A stretch of DNA of 64,000 nucleotides from Mesocentrotus franciscanus (GCA_037976565.1 CP137680.1:28758348-28822347); one strand, 5' to 3'. Positions 49,787 through 63,575 are shown, counted from the first letter of the stretch. Program-made: numbers and translations. Notes: a model not told the origin generated them from the letters alone.

Positions 49787-52700
49787 TATAAGTCGTATTT
49801 AAATGTTACCGTTATCAAATACAAGGCAGTTATCCACTATTAACACAATCGAAAAGATAAATTTATTCCTCCTTTGTCATGCTAAACTACACATGTATCA
49901 CAATACATCCTTGACCAGACTCAGGCGCACTTTTACTCTATCAACGGCCCCGATAACTATTGCAGTCATTAATCAATCTAGAAATGATGAGATAAAACCT
50001 TTCACGATGTCATATTGATGATATAAAATGAAATATGTCCTCTGCGTGATCATTTTGAATATTCAAATTAAAACGGCATTCTGTAGATCATGGAGAAGCT
50101 AATCGGTGAATTTTGATCGTGAACACCAACCATGACCATGGTGATTAAACAGCCTGTATGGTCATGAACTAAAATACTGGATTATATTTGAACTGTGAGG
50201 AAGGGATGAAATAAAATTAGCACATCACCTAGAGTAAAATCTTTAAAATCTTTAAATATTGTACCTTGAGAAGAGTATTTAGAAAGAACGTAGGCATAGA
50301 AACAAGCAACCTATTTTCGCCCTTGTGTTTTACGTCCAACGCAGTTTGAGCGTGAATTATTGTGATGTAAATCGGGACTCAATTCGAATCAATACTTTGT
50401 ATCTGTGATGATTGGTCTCCATACTGTACTCCATTCTTCAAATTAGTCTCGAATGCCTATCAGACTGTTCCTTATTTGAACACATTCCATCCCCTTTGTG
50501 CCCCGATTCTTCTGCTTGTTCAATTTGGCAGCAATTTGAACAGTGCGATAACATGGATATATTACGCAGAAAACCTAAATTGATACACACAAAAATACAA
50601 AATACAAAATATATATAAATTCTCCTTGCGTCGCCATCTTTCTGACCCATTACGCTTGCATTATACCAATACACACAGCCAATATCCGTTTGCAAATGAT
50701 TTTTTTTCGGCGACGCGTACATAAATGAGTCACTGAGCTAATAAATGCAAACAAGTATTAATCAATGGGGATCAATTATGGAAAATGTCAAGATTACATT
50801 CTCAGCTTACTATTGGCATGCGGTAATATGATCATGAGATTAAATTCAATATTTATTGCCTGGGGAGAATTTGTGTAATAAACACAATGTAAATAATTTT
50901 TTCATAATAGTTACATAAATTCTGCAAAAATGTGTTGCTTTTATTAACGTATTTCACGATTTATTCGTGCTCATTCTATCATCTCTGGCGGTTTATTTCT
51001 CCTTTTTTCCCATCTAAACCCCATCTTCTCTATAAAAATGGGCCACAGTTATGAACTTTTTGAAAATTCTGAAAAGGGACGGTTTATACGGCTAAAGAAG
51101 TCTATATGGGACACATAATGACACAGAATGGCAGGAGCATCCGAACGCCATTAAGTTTACATTTATCTTCTCATTTATTTTGAAATAAGCATGACTATTA
51201 ACTATTACAGAACGTATTTAGACAGGGTTTGACATGTACACATTACCCCTGGACGCTGCTTAAACGCTACCATTAAACCCGATCATTAAACGCCCACACA
51301 TATTGGAATAATTCACCATTTCCTACGCTAATCCCCCGTTCCACCATTGCTGCTCAAGAACGCACATCTTTTTGTATCCACCATGCACCAGTCTTCTGTA
51401 AACACCAGTCTCGCGTTGTGTTACCCTTGGTAGCCCGATCAAAACCAGCCAATGTCAATAATATAGACCCATAAGCATAATACTAGACGTCGTGACGGGG
51501 GCATAATATGTAGCAATGCGGATTCCCCTATGTTATGATTAAAATATGCGATCATGGCCATGCAATAGGGGTATGGTGGGTCGTCAAAAATGCAAGGAGC
51601 AAAAAGGCGCCATTTTTAGGAGGATTGCGTGCACCATTGCTTCCTTATCATTGATGATGAACGCATTTATAAGATTAACGAATATCTACAAAATCCAAAA
51701 CCATGTACCAAGCAAGTAGCCAGTGATACAGTGGCTATTTACCATTTATAAGTGCAATAGTTCAGTGCGCAGGGGCTTTTGCTTCCAATATTCTAACTAA
51801 TCCATTAATCATAACCAATGCGGCAATTGAATAGGTACAAATATCGTGAATATATCAGTTAAGTTTAAACAGGGGAAAATTCCATATTAGATTTTAATTT
51901 ATTTCTCATAACACAATACTCCGAATCCAATTGCAACAGTTACTGATATATCCTTGCCAATGATTGTGGATAAACTAAAAAGTTTAAAATGTCGCAATAC
52001 AGAATGAACTCGCTGTCTAGCTGAACAAATCAGTTCGATGAAATCTCAATAGACAATCACAGTAATATCAGAAATGTTGCCCTAGTTCACTGTTTCATTC
52101 GGAGAAACTAAAGGGCATTAACAGGTCATAAAGGTATATAATACATATATTTGGCTGGCTTTCAAAGGGCAATAAATGTGATTATGTTGATCTAATCCAA
52201 TAAAGTGAGCATTGGCATGGTTATGGATATATTTTCGTTTATACGGCATAGAATCCTAAATATATTCTAGAGGAAAAAAGGCCATCGTTTTTGTTATGAT
52301 TAATTATGGCGTATTGTTTGTTGTTGTTGTTGGATTTTATGGCGTTTTCCATCGTCGTTGGATGATTTCCGCCAGAATGCGTATGATCTGTCCACTCTAT
52401 TTGAGTAGTTTCGATTGCCGACGTTAATTTCCACCTTGTCTTTAGTTATATGATACCAAAAATCGGTTTTGGGTCTATGTCTTCACTGTCTTATTTTTAT
52501 TATATCATGGTCAAGTAATATAAGTAATTTCCATTTTAAAGATATCCATTAAAACAGCCATAACGAGATTTTCAAACGAGAAAAAGATACCCCAAAACAC
52601 TCAATTCATCCATTAATAACACCGTGATAAGATCAATATAGACTCTATTCCCCCTTAAAATAGCACCTTTATGGTCCACGAATGGTATTTGTCTATGTTG

Positions 52701-55700
52701 AACTGCATATACACCACACCCTAGCATGGTTGTATTGTGTGAGTGTGATGTGAAGGTGTGACTCTGAAGAATGCGGTCCTCAAGTACACTCTGATAGTAT
52801 AGAATAATAATGGGTTGAAATCAAAACATCATTAGAGAAAATGTTCACACCAGGTCGTGTCTTTTCAAAGGTCATTAGTCAAAAGCAATATTGATGCCAC
52901 TTTCCCTGTGTGAATCATTAAATAGCCTCTATTAAAAACGAAGAAAAAGAGAAGCCGAGGGGAGGGGGGGGGGGGGCACATAATTCAAACAAACTTGACA
53001 TGAAGATATTTGTTTATCCATAGTATAGGCAGTTGAACTTTTTGTTTTGAAATTGTAATGATTAGATAAATGATATAGTACAATACAAATATATTCCGAC
53101 CTAATTTTTCCCATTTTATTTTGTATTTCTGTTGTTCTTGTGTCAATATTAGGTGTAAAGAACAATGATGCTCAGTTTATACATAATGTTAGTACTCGTT
53201 ATAGGGGAATAACATCAATATAGAAATTTCACTAATATGTGACTTACATTCTCGAATGTCAATTCAGGAGTGACATGCATGCACAAAAAATTGACGCAAG
53301 GAAAATCGTCAACCTACGAGTTAATATCCATTTGATGATTTTCTGCTTCTATGATGAGTTCAATCTAGCAATGGTCCATGATTTGTCTGGTAAAAAACTA
53401 TTTTTTCGACACCCTTTAAATATATGATGGATTGCATGCAGTTTGCGTCTCCTTATTTGACCTTTCACCTTTCCCTTGAGGGTACTCAGAAAAAACCCTC
53501 TCAGAATTGTTTTTTGAGATGAAAACTCGCCTCCTGACTACAATACTCCGGAGATTCGTCTGTACTTGAATGCATTTACCGAGAAAAAGCAAATGAACAT
53601 AACTAGTTGAATTGTTTGCCATTCTCATGCCTCAGAGTTGAAAATATTGGGTTTAGACAAATCTGCAGGACCTATGACGCAATATCATCCGTCACAGATG
53701 TCAAGTGGCCCGCTCATTGCAACCAATCGAATTAACGCATCGTCGTGGGATTACAACCCTATTTTCAAGAAAGGGTAGCTTTAATTATGTTGCAGATGAA
53801 TCCCAACGTCCCTTAGACTGATTATCTAAACAGTTACTTCATACGCAAAAATATGATGAATTTGAATTATTATACAAATAAAGAATCGACTTTGCTATTC
53901 ATGTAAATTCCCGACCGGATAGATAACCCCTGTATATTTGCCCGCTATAATTTCAACTCCATTTAAACAATATCGATAGACAAAAATGAAAATCAGATGC
54001 AAGAAGGAAAGACCCCAAATCATCCATGAACTTGAGAGTGACTTACCTTACCGAAAAGGTTTTTGCAAAACATTCATAAGCAATTATCTAGTAAGTCGTT
54101 TATCAATACACTAGCATATAGAATATAGAATACTTCATAGTATTCTTGAAAATCTTCACACCTTCATACGACGTCATGTTCACAATTATTCAACCTATTC
54201 ATAGTTCTCCGTGGATTTGAAACCATGTCCATACGCGGGTTCAAGAATTTTAGACGGTCCTACGGGTATAGATTATTTTCTCTTCGGTTATTTGAATTGG
54301 TCACTATATTTAGTATTCCTAGTGGATATCGTGCAACGTTTGACATTAGCTATAGAAACTGTCCTATTATAATCGCAATTACATTTTACAGGTCTCTACG
54401 TTCCATCACACCCACCGTCATCATTATGCTAAGTCATTTTACGTTTGCAGATGTAATTTATGTTGCCACGCTAACTTAACTGCTACTTCTACTTATGTTA
54501 ATGGTGTTAGCACTTTCATCGTTATTTTCACTAGTTAAACTTTTATTTACACTTTAACTATTACGTGTGCAACTTATTGTTTACTGTTATCAAATATTAA
54601 CAACAACTTGTACCGCTGTTTCTATTTTTGACTGCTGCTAGTATAAAACACCGTTATATGATTTTTGCTTCTCAGACTCTCAGTTATACTGTTGTTAGTG
54701 GTTGGATTTCATATTTGACTTAATGAAATTGAAAGAAATATCATGACCGGGGTGTAGCTTTTCTTCTAACAGACAAATGTTATCTCAAATTAACAAATTA
54801 TGTAATTGGAACAGGAATGAAACTTATATTTTAGCAATCAGTTTCCTCGAGTGCATTAAAAAATAGAATGACAATCTAGTCAGAAATCGGGTTTCTACGA
54901 ACACCTTTGGTCGTTGACAATTGGTAAATTTCCAGAAATTTACTAAGCGACTAAACGATAGCTTAAAACAGTAATACATAGCATATCCACCCCTCCCCTC
55001 CACAAAAAGGATGAAATCCACAGCATGACATACCGTCATACACGTGAACACTACATAGTATCCCTATAGCCATTCCATTATAGAGGCGCCGTCGAATAAA
55101 GCCTATGATATCGAATCGCCTGCTCATCGTATCTTGGGCTTATTCGGGTTGATTTCAGTAGATCTTCGCGCCTTTTCAAGAGATCTCATGCAAACGTGTC
55201 AAGATGACATAAAATCTGGGATATCGATACCACATTTGTGGTAGTGTCGTCTGCACAGCGAAGTTACGGGGTTTTGGGGTAAAACATCACAGTTTGCAGT
55301 GCATTCACAAGGGAGTATTGTCACATTTGGGGAATTAATGTGGTGATAACTCTTGATTTTGCCTTTAATTAGGAAAAATGTTAATCACAATATTAATAAC
55401 ATAAATAATGTTCCTTGAATACCATACTCTTCATCCTCGATTAGTCAAGACATTTTTAACAAATACGAATGATTATGTAACAGGAATATAATGGAACAAA
55501 GAATAATACCATCAGTTTACCTCTCCTTATTGCATAATCAGACCTTATTTTAAAGCAATCGACAACTCATTAACATTTTACATCATGTGCTTTTGTTGGT
55601 ACTGTACACATTTAGCACAATGATAAGGCAAATTCAAACATACAAAGAAAAGCACAGTCCCTTATGAAAGATTCCACTTTTTACTGTATCACTGTGTTAA

Positions 55701-55791
55701 GTCTCTCTATTGTATGCAGAGGGAATATTTGGGATGGTAATAGATGCACATGTACCTATCAGTACAATTCGACTACGCATCAGCTACTTAC

Positions 55792-55916
55792 AAAATCCTG
55801 CGAGATTACCCCTAACGTTTAATATCTCTACAATGCAAGGAGAAGATACCTCATCGGGATACATATTCTGAAGGTCGCTCGAGTTTATGAGATGCTGAAG
55901 AACCCTGTCTCTGAGT
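55792..55916 (-). CDS. Candidate unrecognised exon inside intron 1
   Basis: Minus strand: a TTGTTTTTACTCAG acceptor-like site, then an open frame reading LRDRVLQHLINSSDLQN, MYPDEVSS and VEILNVRGNLAGF, then a consensus donor GTAAGTAG whose read-through is a stop. The composition is protein-like and not repetitive. The frame leaves in phase 1. The first AG gives phase-2 entry, which would not fit exon 1 of the host gene; an alternative AG (ACTCAGAG) a few bases on gives phase 1 and could make it a cassette exon between exons 1 and 2. No family is recognised, and it may be chance. Confidence 0.25.
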
Positions 55917-56029
55917 CTGAGTAAAAACAACATGGTCGGGAAGTTATAATTTTGAGGTGCAGTGCACGTCTTGGAGAGTACATCCACATGGCCTTTAACG
56001 TTTCATTCATCCAAGCTAATTTACTTTTA

Positions 56030-56540
56030 CTATCATCCCCCCATTCATTCCCGCTATCCCTCTCTGTTTCTTCTTCTCTCTCTTTCTTTTCTCTTTTCAT
56101 TTCTTTATTTCTCTCTCTACTTTTCCTTCAATCGTTGTTATATCTCTAAGCTGCTTTCCCTGATTTCCTTTCTTCTCTCTCTCTCTCTCTCTAATCTAAT
56201 GCTGGATATCAGCATATGGTTTTATGTTCGAGCTATTCCACTTCTCTCAATTCCGTCTTCACGCCACCCCCACCCCCTCTATAATTATCTCTCTTACTTC
56301 TCTGTTTGTATATCTCTCTTTCGCCATGTTCACTTCTTTTTAAAATGTATTTCAATTTATATCGAAGTTTCCAATCAATCTCAGCTCACAATCATCCCAA
56401 TTTTTGTCTTACACCCCCCTCTCTCTCTGTGTCTATTTCTACATCTCTGCATTTCACAATCTACAGTCCCCCTCTTTCTATCCATCCCTCTATGTATCTC
56501 TTTGCCCTTGTTTTTTCATATACCCCTCTTTCTAATTTAC
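56030..56540. repeat. Pyrimidine-rich (CT/TTTC) low-complexity sequence
   Basis: Interrupted CTCT and TTTCTT sequence with a clean CT run near 56174-56192. The 215-codon plus-strand frame through it is Ser/Leu/Phe-rich and judged an artefact. Confidence 0.75.
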
Positions 56541-58362
56541 CATCAATGCTCTATGGCGCGACTGTCTGCAAACGTGAAATGTAGTTTCCATTTGTCCGTT
56601 GAATCGTGAATGGTTTTTGTGCGATGTGTTTTCACGATGAGATGAACTTCAATCAATCAGAGAAATGCAAATAACGCGCTTGAAGGCACACCGACTTACG
56701 AGATGGAACACCAATCGAAAAACCAACACCAAATAATTTCCCCCTCGTCACGAGGACTTCCATTTCTTCACTGTCGTTCCTTGGGCTTAAAATTATATCA
56801 TTGCCCCCCCCCCCATCTCAACTCGTTCACATTTGTTTTTGTTTTTATTTTTCAATCGATAAATCTACTTCTTACTTTCATTCATGAAGCAGTGATTGCC
56901 TTATAAAAGTACAATACGCATACCACATTCTTGAACAGATAATAGAAAATCATTAAAAAATCTTATACTTTCTGGGGGATAGGGGCACACATTTAAAAAA
57001 CGACAGTCAAATGTAATAATTACAGTATTTAATACAATCATAATGAATTTGTGATCTTTTTGGAGGCAGTATATAGACTCGGTGGATAGAAATAGAGCAG
57101 CAGTCTCACGAACACGGGTTCTCAAGTTCGAGAAGAAAGTAATTGCGCTAAGTGCACTTTGAGTAAGTTAGCAATCCTCAAGTTTCTTTTTCATTGGACT
57201 GGAGCTAAATCCGTAGCCCCACAGAATGCTTACTCTTTTGATTTCGAAGCATAAACTTCCTTTCTATACGAACTCGACAATCGACAAATCAATCTATCAA
57301 TTTCCACTATACAGATGTTAGCGAGCTTGATGGACTCATTGTGTAAAAAGGAGAGTATTAAAAGGTGAGAAACAATTGAAGACAGCACTTTTTGCTTTCA
57401 AACAAATGGTCATATTTTAAAAGTTGCTTTCAATATCTCACACTCATATTGTGAATCGCTATCTTACCTAGAGTAAAAACATTTCAGTGGCCAGTGCAAA
57501 ATAGTTTTCTTCTTCTCAGTCTTAAATATAGGCAAATTCAATCTTCTCTACCTTTTCCCCGGGTGTTCAACATGTTCAAGTATAGAACCTGGCCTCACTC
57601 AATCGATTGTACAGGTTGCCTTGAGGTTCATATCAACATGACTTTAATCATGTCCAAACTCAACAGAGCATTCCAGATTTCATTACACAAATTTTGTCAA
57701 ATTCCAATTTCAACATTGCGAGACCAGCGTTTCAATAAGGAACTTTCGGGTGCCCCACCGAAGGAATGTACGAAGACATTGCCTGAGATGCTCATTTATT
57801 GAATGATGAGGAGACACTCTGAATATACGACAGCGGAAATTGAGTATTCTGCTCCAATTCTATACACTTCGAATCGAAGTTGATAATGGATATTAGTATA
57901 ACCGGTGTACTTGAGGCTTTTAAAGAGACGAACATTCTTTGCAGACTGTAACTGATCGTCGAATACCCAAGACGTACCTTGGTATCAAAAGAAGATTGAT
58001 GTCCCTAAGTACATTGATTTATTCAGCATGGTAGCGTACTTCAGAAAATCACATTTTACTCTACAAATGTGATAAATATCCTAAAAACACATATATTTTA
58101 AGGGCAAAGGCTCTATTATTGATAATGATGTACAAGGTAATTTCTCGAGATAATTTGTATAGACCTAAACAGGGAGGGACACCCAAAGATGCAAAAATAT
58201 TTTTGTGAACAGACCTGAGAGTTAGATGAAGGATGGATGACGATTAACCGATCACTTCTAATGACTGTTTTAGGCCTACTAACGAATTCGATAATCGCAT
58301 TGATGGATTTGAAAAGGTAATACAATCAAGTAAGGTACTATGTAGAAAATGCTAAAACTTAC

Positions 58363-58426
58363 CTCTGCAAATGATCGGTAGAATAAACGCCAGCACCAAT
58401 GACATCAACCCATAGAGCGATGCCAT
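58363..58426 (-). CDS. CA10-like: Exon 1 (start codon and signal peptide) of the carbonic-anhydrase-related gene
   Basis: Seen: the minus strand has an ATG at 58426-58424 with A at -3 and G at +4, followed by 21 codons and one base, then a strong donor GTAAGT (58362-58357). The peptide MASLYGLMSLVLAFILPIIC has a short N-region, a hydrophobic core of about 14 residues and small or polar residues after it, which is a typical secretory signal peptide. The phase-1 end fits exon 2 exactly (R, then split G, then EQARTW). Inference: this is the first coding exon of the gene whose exons 2 and 3 lie 49 and 58 kb away in the window. A phase match has a one-in-three chance, so linkage also leans on strand, the signal peptide preceding a secreted-type CA start, and the absence of any better exon between them. 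Further 5' UTR exons may exist. Confidence 0.75.
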
Positions 58427-58870
58427 TATGTTTCCTCTTGGTTTTAAGATCCCTGTTAAAGAATTATCAATCCTCTTTCGACTCTTTTATCTTCCTTCCA
58501 CGAATTTTAAAGACCAAAACATCGGCTTGATAAAGACACACCTATCCCTTTTTAAGATTAGGTTGAAAATATCACTCCTCTTTTGAACTGGCTCCACGAT
58601 AGGCAATCTATAAGATGATGATGAGGAGGAGGAGGAGGTGGAGAAGCTTTTGAGATGAGATAGTGACCTGATGCAGCGCCGATATTCGCTTTGATGAAAG
58701 TGATTAACTGGACGGGAGTTTGAGCGGTGTGCGGTTCACGTGCGTGCAGCTTGAGCGAGAGCTGCAGTGATAATGATACAGAATGCGTGCGTAACAAGCT
58801 AGCTACTATAGTCTCTTCAGATCGCGGAACAATCAGCTCTCTCTCTCCCTCTCCCTCTCATTGGTTTATT
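58427..58870 (-). promoter_or_regulatory. Probable 5' UTR and promoter side of the carbonic-anhydrase-related gene
   Basis: Directly upstream (on the minus strand) of the exon 1 ATG. From about 58670 to 58800 CpG dinucleotides are clearly denser than in the surrounding AT-rich sequence, with a CACGTG E-box at 58737-58742. An ATTGG (CCAAT complement) lies near 58860 after a CT-rich patch. No TATA box at a convincing place. The transcription start is not visible in the sequence, so this is inferred from position and base composition. Confidence 0.35.
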
Positions 58871-59497
58871 AATGACATTATATTACCACCCTAAGCTACG
58901 GCGACGCTCAGTGCTTCCAACTTTACTCCCAACATCGATTTTACTTTCTTGGTCACTGTTTACAATATGCACCTATCTTTCTTACATAATCCACTTTAGT
59001 ATGACCCCTTGGGAGCGCATCCACGAACTACATTACATTTAATTATAGTAAAAACAAGAATGGTGGACATGGGCCTACGTCTTTGCAGCGATATGGTTTT
59101 ATATATTAATTTAAACCTAAACATATCTATTTATGAGAGAGTGAGAAAGAGCGAAACACAAATTTACAAGCTGTCCTTTCTTTGGTTTTTTCTGTTTATT
59201 TTCAACCATCTGTAATAGGTAAATTCATCACCCCCCCCCCATTATCAACAGAAATTCTCTCAAAATAACATTCAGGAGTATAAGGGCTTATCCAACAAAA
59301 CCCCTGCATCACAAAATGTTTTTTTTTCCTACAGTATATCATCATGCGTAGGGATTGTATTCAAGAACCTCGGTACATGAGTTTATCTGATTAGTAAACA
59401 TGTGAAAAGTAAGATTGAATTTGCTACTTTAAGATGTAAGAAATAGCGTTGATCATGTTTTTATATATTTTTTTTCTCAATTAAATGCGGCATTTCA

Positions 59498-59690
59498 TTA
59501 TTGGTTAAACTATCATTTATTAATTCATGTATTTATTAATTGATGTATTCATTTCGTTATTCGTTTCATCATTTATTTATTAAATCATTTATTTATATTA
59601 TTTCATTTACTTATTTATGTATTTATGTATTTATTTTGTTTATTTATTTTATATTCGTTTATTTATTCATTTATTTATTCATGCATATTG
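59498..59690. repeat. Imperfect (TTTA)n / ATTTATTT tract
   Basis: Tetranucleotide-like TTTA/TTCA/TTTATG sequence over about 190 bp, strongly diverged. Confidence 0.8.
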
Positions 59691-60539
59691 TACAGTTCGA
59701 ATGTTGTGTACTGAAACTGCTATACAATACAGAGCATTGTGACTTATTAATAGGGAAATGGTAAAAGGAAGATGCAATATTGTGCAAGCTTTCGTGAAAT
59801 GGCTATTTAAATGTTTAACTTCTATGATTGCATATGCCATATCGACATTTTGGACATTATATGATTTCAGGATGCAAGTTCGGTGATGACATATGCAAGA
59901 AGGACGATGTAAATGTACATATTCAGCTCTGTATCGCAAGGACTTCGCAATATTAGGCAGAAGCGAGTTGTGCCAATAGCGGCGTCAACATTGAGCGAAG
60001 CATGATCAGAGCCCCCGGGGCAATTGGCGGGTCTTCGCCACAACAGATGGTTTGCCCGCCAACTCATGCATTGATCTGATACTCCACTGAAAACTTGGTT
60101 AAATTGGTTTTCGAGTGTGTGTGCCATAGGTGATGTCTACATGATCTGTGGTTGGCATGCGATTTCCATTGTATACATGAGAACTGGTTTAGTTGCCGTT
60201 TCATCTTTGCAGTGTTTTAAAAACTGAAAGAATGTAAGTTGGAAGACCCGCCGACCATGTCTGCCGGATGAAAATAGCTTTCACTGTTCAATGCGTTCAA
60301 CATGAAAACAAGACAATTAATTTAAGCATTGAAACCTTTCTTGAAAGTTAAAATAAACCAGAGAAATTTACCACAAAATGAATCTCATACTAACAATTTT
60401 AGACTGATTTATCAATTCTGATGATAACCATGCCGCAACGGTAACTCGACAGTGGTGTATTTGGCGGGAAAAGCCACACACAACGTGATAAGGACATCAC
60501 ATCACAAATTCTGACGTAGGACATCTAACAGAACGATAA

Positions 60540-60780
60540 CTTCCTTGCATCAGTGTACGGCGTGGGAAGGTGTCAGCCCTGCACACCGGGTTCACTCGGG
60601 CGGAGCTAAAGGGATCACCATGCCACGGCTCCCTGAGGGGGTCTCCTCGGGCGGGTCGGAGTGATTTTTTGACGAGGAAAGGCCTTATTGCCCAATCCCT
60701 GTGGGTCGGGCAGGTGGCTAGGAGAATGCTTGGAGTGACTAAAACACCTTCCAAGCCTATGTATTCGTCATGAGCTGATA
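60540..60780. other. GC-richer island of unknown nature
   Basis: Clearly higher GC than its neighbours, with CACACCGGGTTCACTCGGGC and CTGAGGGGGTCTCCTCGGGC. Both strands have open frames (67 codons at 60570-60773 plus; 104 codons at 60497-60811 minus), expected in GC-rich sequence with few stops. No family or RNA gene recognised. It could be an exon, an old element or a CpG-rich regulatory site. Confidence 0.3.
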
Positions 60781-62659
60781 GTCTAGAGCGGAAAGACTGG
60801 GATGAAGACATTCAATACTTGTGCATGATCGTGAGATAAGGCACAGGATCAAATTGATCGTCTTTGTTCTCTACTTTTCATTTTCTTTCACCCTTTTTAC
60901 TCCTCACTGTTACCCTTTCTCCCTTCAGTGTTCAGGCCTGTCATTTACTCCAATTTCTTCATTTTCTCACTGTGTTTGGCCTTTATCAATTCGTCTTCTT
61001 CTCCTTTTGTATTTAGTTACATCAAATCAGTTTTCTACCGACCACAGCCCTTTTCTACCCTTTCCCTATATATCTCCCTCTTTTCTTTTCTTCCTTCTTG
61101 CGCTTTCTCGCTTCCCTTTCTCGTCATCATTTCGTATCAATCCATGAAATTTGATGAAAGTTCACGGCATCCAGATCATCAAAGGAAGGTGAACACGGCA
61201 AACCATGAGTTCTTATACTTCCTGTATTACAATACAACTCCTGTATTACAATAAACTTGGTCCATTATTATAACCATTGTGTTATGATTGATCGAAATAT
61301 GTCATTAATCCCGAACAAGTCTAGAAATCATGTATACTAAATCCATAGCAACAACACTGCAAAAACCAGAGTGTTATGGACCCGCCTATATGAAGAATAG
61401 AGGCGCCCGAGTTGTGATCCGGCACATTAGCTGATTGTTTCCTACAAAATTGACGTGAGAAAAAAACCCTTGAGTATCTTGACCGAAATACATAAAGATG
61501 TGATCTTTGTCTTCGCCGTCGTAACATTATTAGCTTTCTTGACAGTGAGCTTAGCCTGATAACGTTTCTGACATATGCAATTGTTATTAGTCTACTGAAG
61601 ATATGAAAGTATTACAAAGCAGGGAATTTTACGGTTATAAAAAAAAATGTAGAATTTTAAAGAAAAATTGGAATATTCTTTAGAAATAATTATGCATACA
61701 TAAAAGAGGTTCACAAACAAATACTGTAAATTATTTATATAGCAAATCTATGTTGTGCTACGAGAGCCATGCTGTGGTCTGTATTTTAGTCCACTAAAAA
61801 GTAGACTTTTTTCTGGGCCTACGTCAGCTCCGTCCAATGCTGGATATGCCACTATCGTAACTATATATCTTAGAGTTTAGTCACGAATATAGGATCAAGT
61901 GGAACTTCATTATTCTCTTGGGAGTGGACCGAAGAAAGTGAAAAATACATTTGGTGGAAACCCTGACAAAAAACATCGAGGGTTCTGGAGCACAACCGGT
62001 CGATTTTCAAAACCGGTCCGTCGGCTCCCCTGACCATTTTACAAGTCAATGACGTTACCACTGCCAGGTAATTATGGCATGTATGATACATTCTGGTGCA
62101 CAACCCCTTTCGTGCACCTGCATGTCATAATGGAAAGATGGCTCTGATGGCGACGATGATAATAGGCAACATTAACATGTCAAAACAATCAACAAAGGCA
62201 CAGACTTCCAATACAGTTAGTATATATAACATAAACATTTGCTAAACAAGTACTAAACATTACAGCATTTTAGTAAGTCATAATAAGATCGTAGTAATGT
62301 CATAGTGACATCGTAGTACTTGTAGTAAGTTAGACTTTCCTCCTTCAATTCTTTAATTCCTTCTGTAGAGGTACAAGTTTCTGAAAGGCATCGCACTGCC
62401 ATTGAGTGTATTTGGGGAGAGCTCATAGTAAAGTTAGACATGTCTGGAGGATCGGGATAATTGGACCCGTGATCGTTACAATGGAAACAGCCCCTGCCCG
62501 TTCCCTCCCTTGAATGATAAAGATGCATTGGGAATGATAGAAATATGGATTTCTTGCCTTTAATAACGGCAGCCTCCGATGAACGATAGCGGCGGCGGCA
62601 ATAGGTTTGGGCATCCCTGTTACATCGATCCAGACGAAGACGAATGCATGTATAGATCA

Positions 62660-62846
62660 GTCCATCTCTTTATCTCTCTCTCTCTCTCCCTCTCTCTCTG
62701 ACTATCTTTCTTCATCCACCCCATCTATCTCTTCCTATGTCCTCCCTTTCCTTATCATTGTCTCTCTTCATCCCCTTTCCTCTCTTCTTGACAGTCTAAC
62801 TCTCTCTCTATACCTCTCACAAGACCACTGTTGTACTGTCTCTCTT

Positions 62847-62887
<41 letters not shown>
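62660..62887. repeat. CT-rich tract and (CA)n microsatellite
   Basis: Interrupted CTCT sequence (62670-62820) followed by a clean (CA)n run of about 36 bp at about 62851-62886. The 143-codon frame through it is an artefact. Confidence 0.9.
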
Positions 62888-62890
<3 letters not shown>

Positions 62891-63494
62891 GCACGCACAA
62901 GCACATATGTTCTCTTTCTTTCTTAATGTTCACTCCAATACCCTTGTATCCATATACCTTTCTCTATTTCTCTCTATCTCTGTCCTTTTACTTGCTCATC
63001 TAGCATTTCTATTTTTTCTATTAGTCTCTATCCTTTGAAGTTTCCCCTCTTTTCCTTTATAAAAATGGAAAACTTGAATTTCAATATAATTTCTAGACGT
63101 TTCTCACTTTCGTTTTTGTCGGAAAAACAGTTTTTAATTTACAGAACATGACATGAGCGTCTTACCTTTCTAAAACTTTCTCACATATCTTTTTTTTCAC
63201 AAACGAGTTTTTCTTCCATCTATCTTCAGTCGAACTTCTATTCTATTCGCCTAATTCACAATTACACATTTTGTATGTATATATGATATTGTTGCGATGC
63301 TTGACACGATTTCCCTGTCCATTTACATTTCAATCTCAGTGTGCATTTATTCGAGTGTTTCAGGTTCAAGTTGAAGTATTTCAAGGAAAGCGGAAATCAA
63401 GATTGAAAGGACATTTTAGGACACAACGACGTGTGCAAAACTGGAGAAGAAAAGCATTGAAAATCGAGAGACACAAACAGAGAAAGAGAGAGGG

Positions 63495-63575
63495 TATGTG
63501 TCTGTGTCTGTGTGGGTGTGCGTGTGTGTGGAGGGAGAGAGAGAGATAGAGAGAGAGAAAGATAGAGAGAGAGAT
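63495..63575. repeat. (GT)n / (GA)n compound microsatellite
   Basis: TGTGTCTGTGTGGGTGTGCG passing into GAGAGA with ATAGA interruptions. Confidence 0.85.

Larger units (their letters stand above)
47488..58362 (-). other. Intron 1, part nearest exon 1
   Basis: Non-coding except for one unrecognised candidate exon (55792-55916). Contains a tandem duplication (47807-47965), a purine-rich tract (48895-49240), a degenerate 60-bp tandem repeat (49549-49786), a G-run (52961-52976) and pyrimidine-rich sequence (56030-56540). 49800-55700 is AT-rich with nothing I recognise apart from the G-run. Confidence 0.7.

Noticed and set aside
55962..56609. 215-codon plus-strand open frame, the longest in the window
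   Set aside because: Composition is Ser/Leu/Phe/Pro from CT-rich sequence. It overlaps other frames of the same kind and has no domain or splice context.
62607..63038. 143-codon plus-strand frame with His-Thr repeats
   Set aside because: Directly produced by CT and CA microsatellites.
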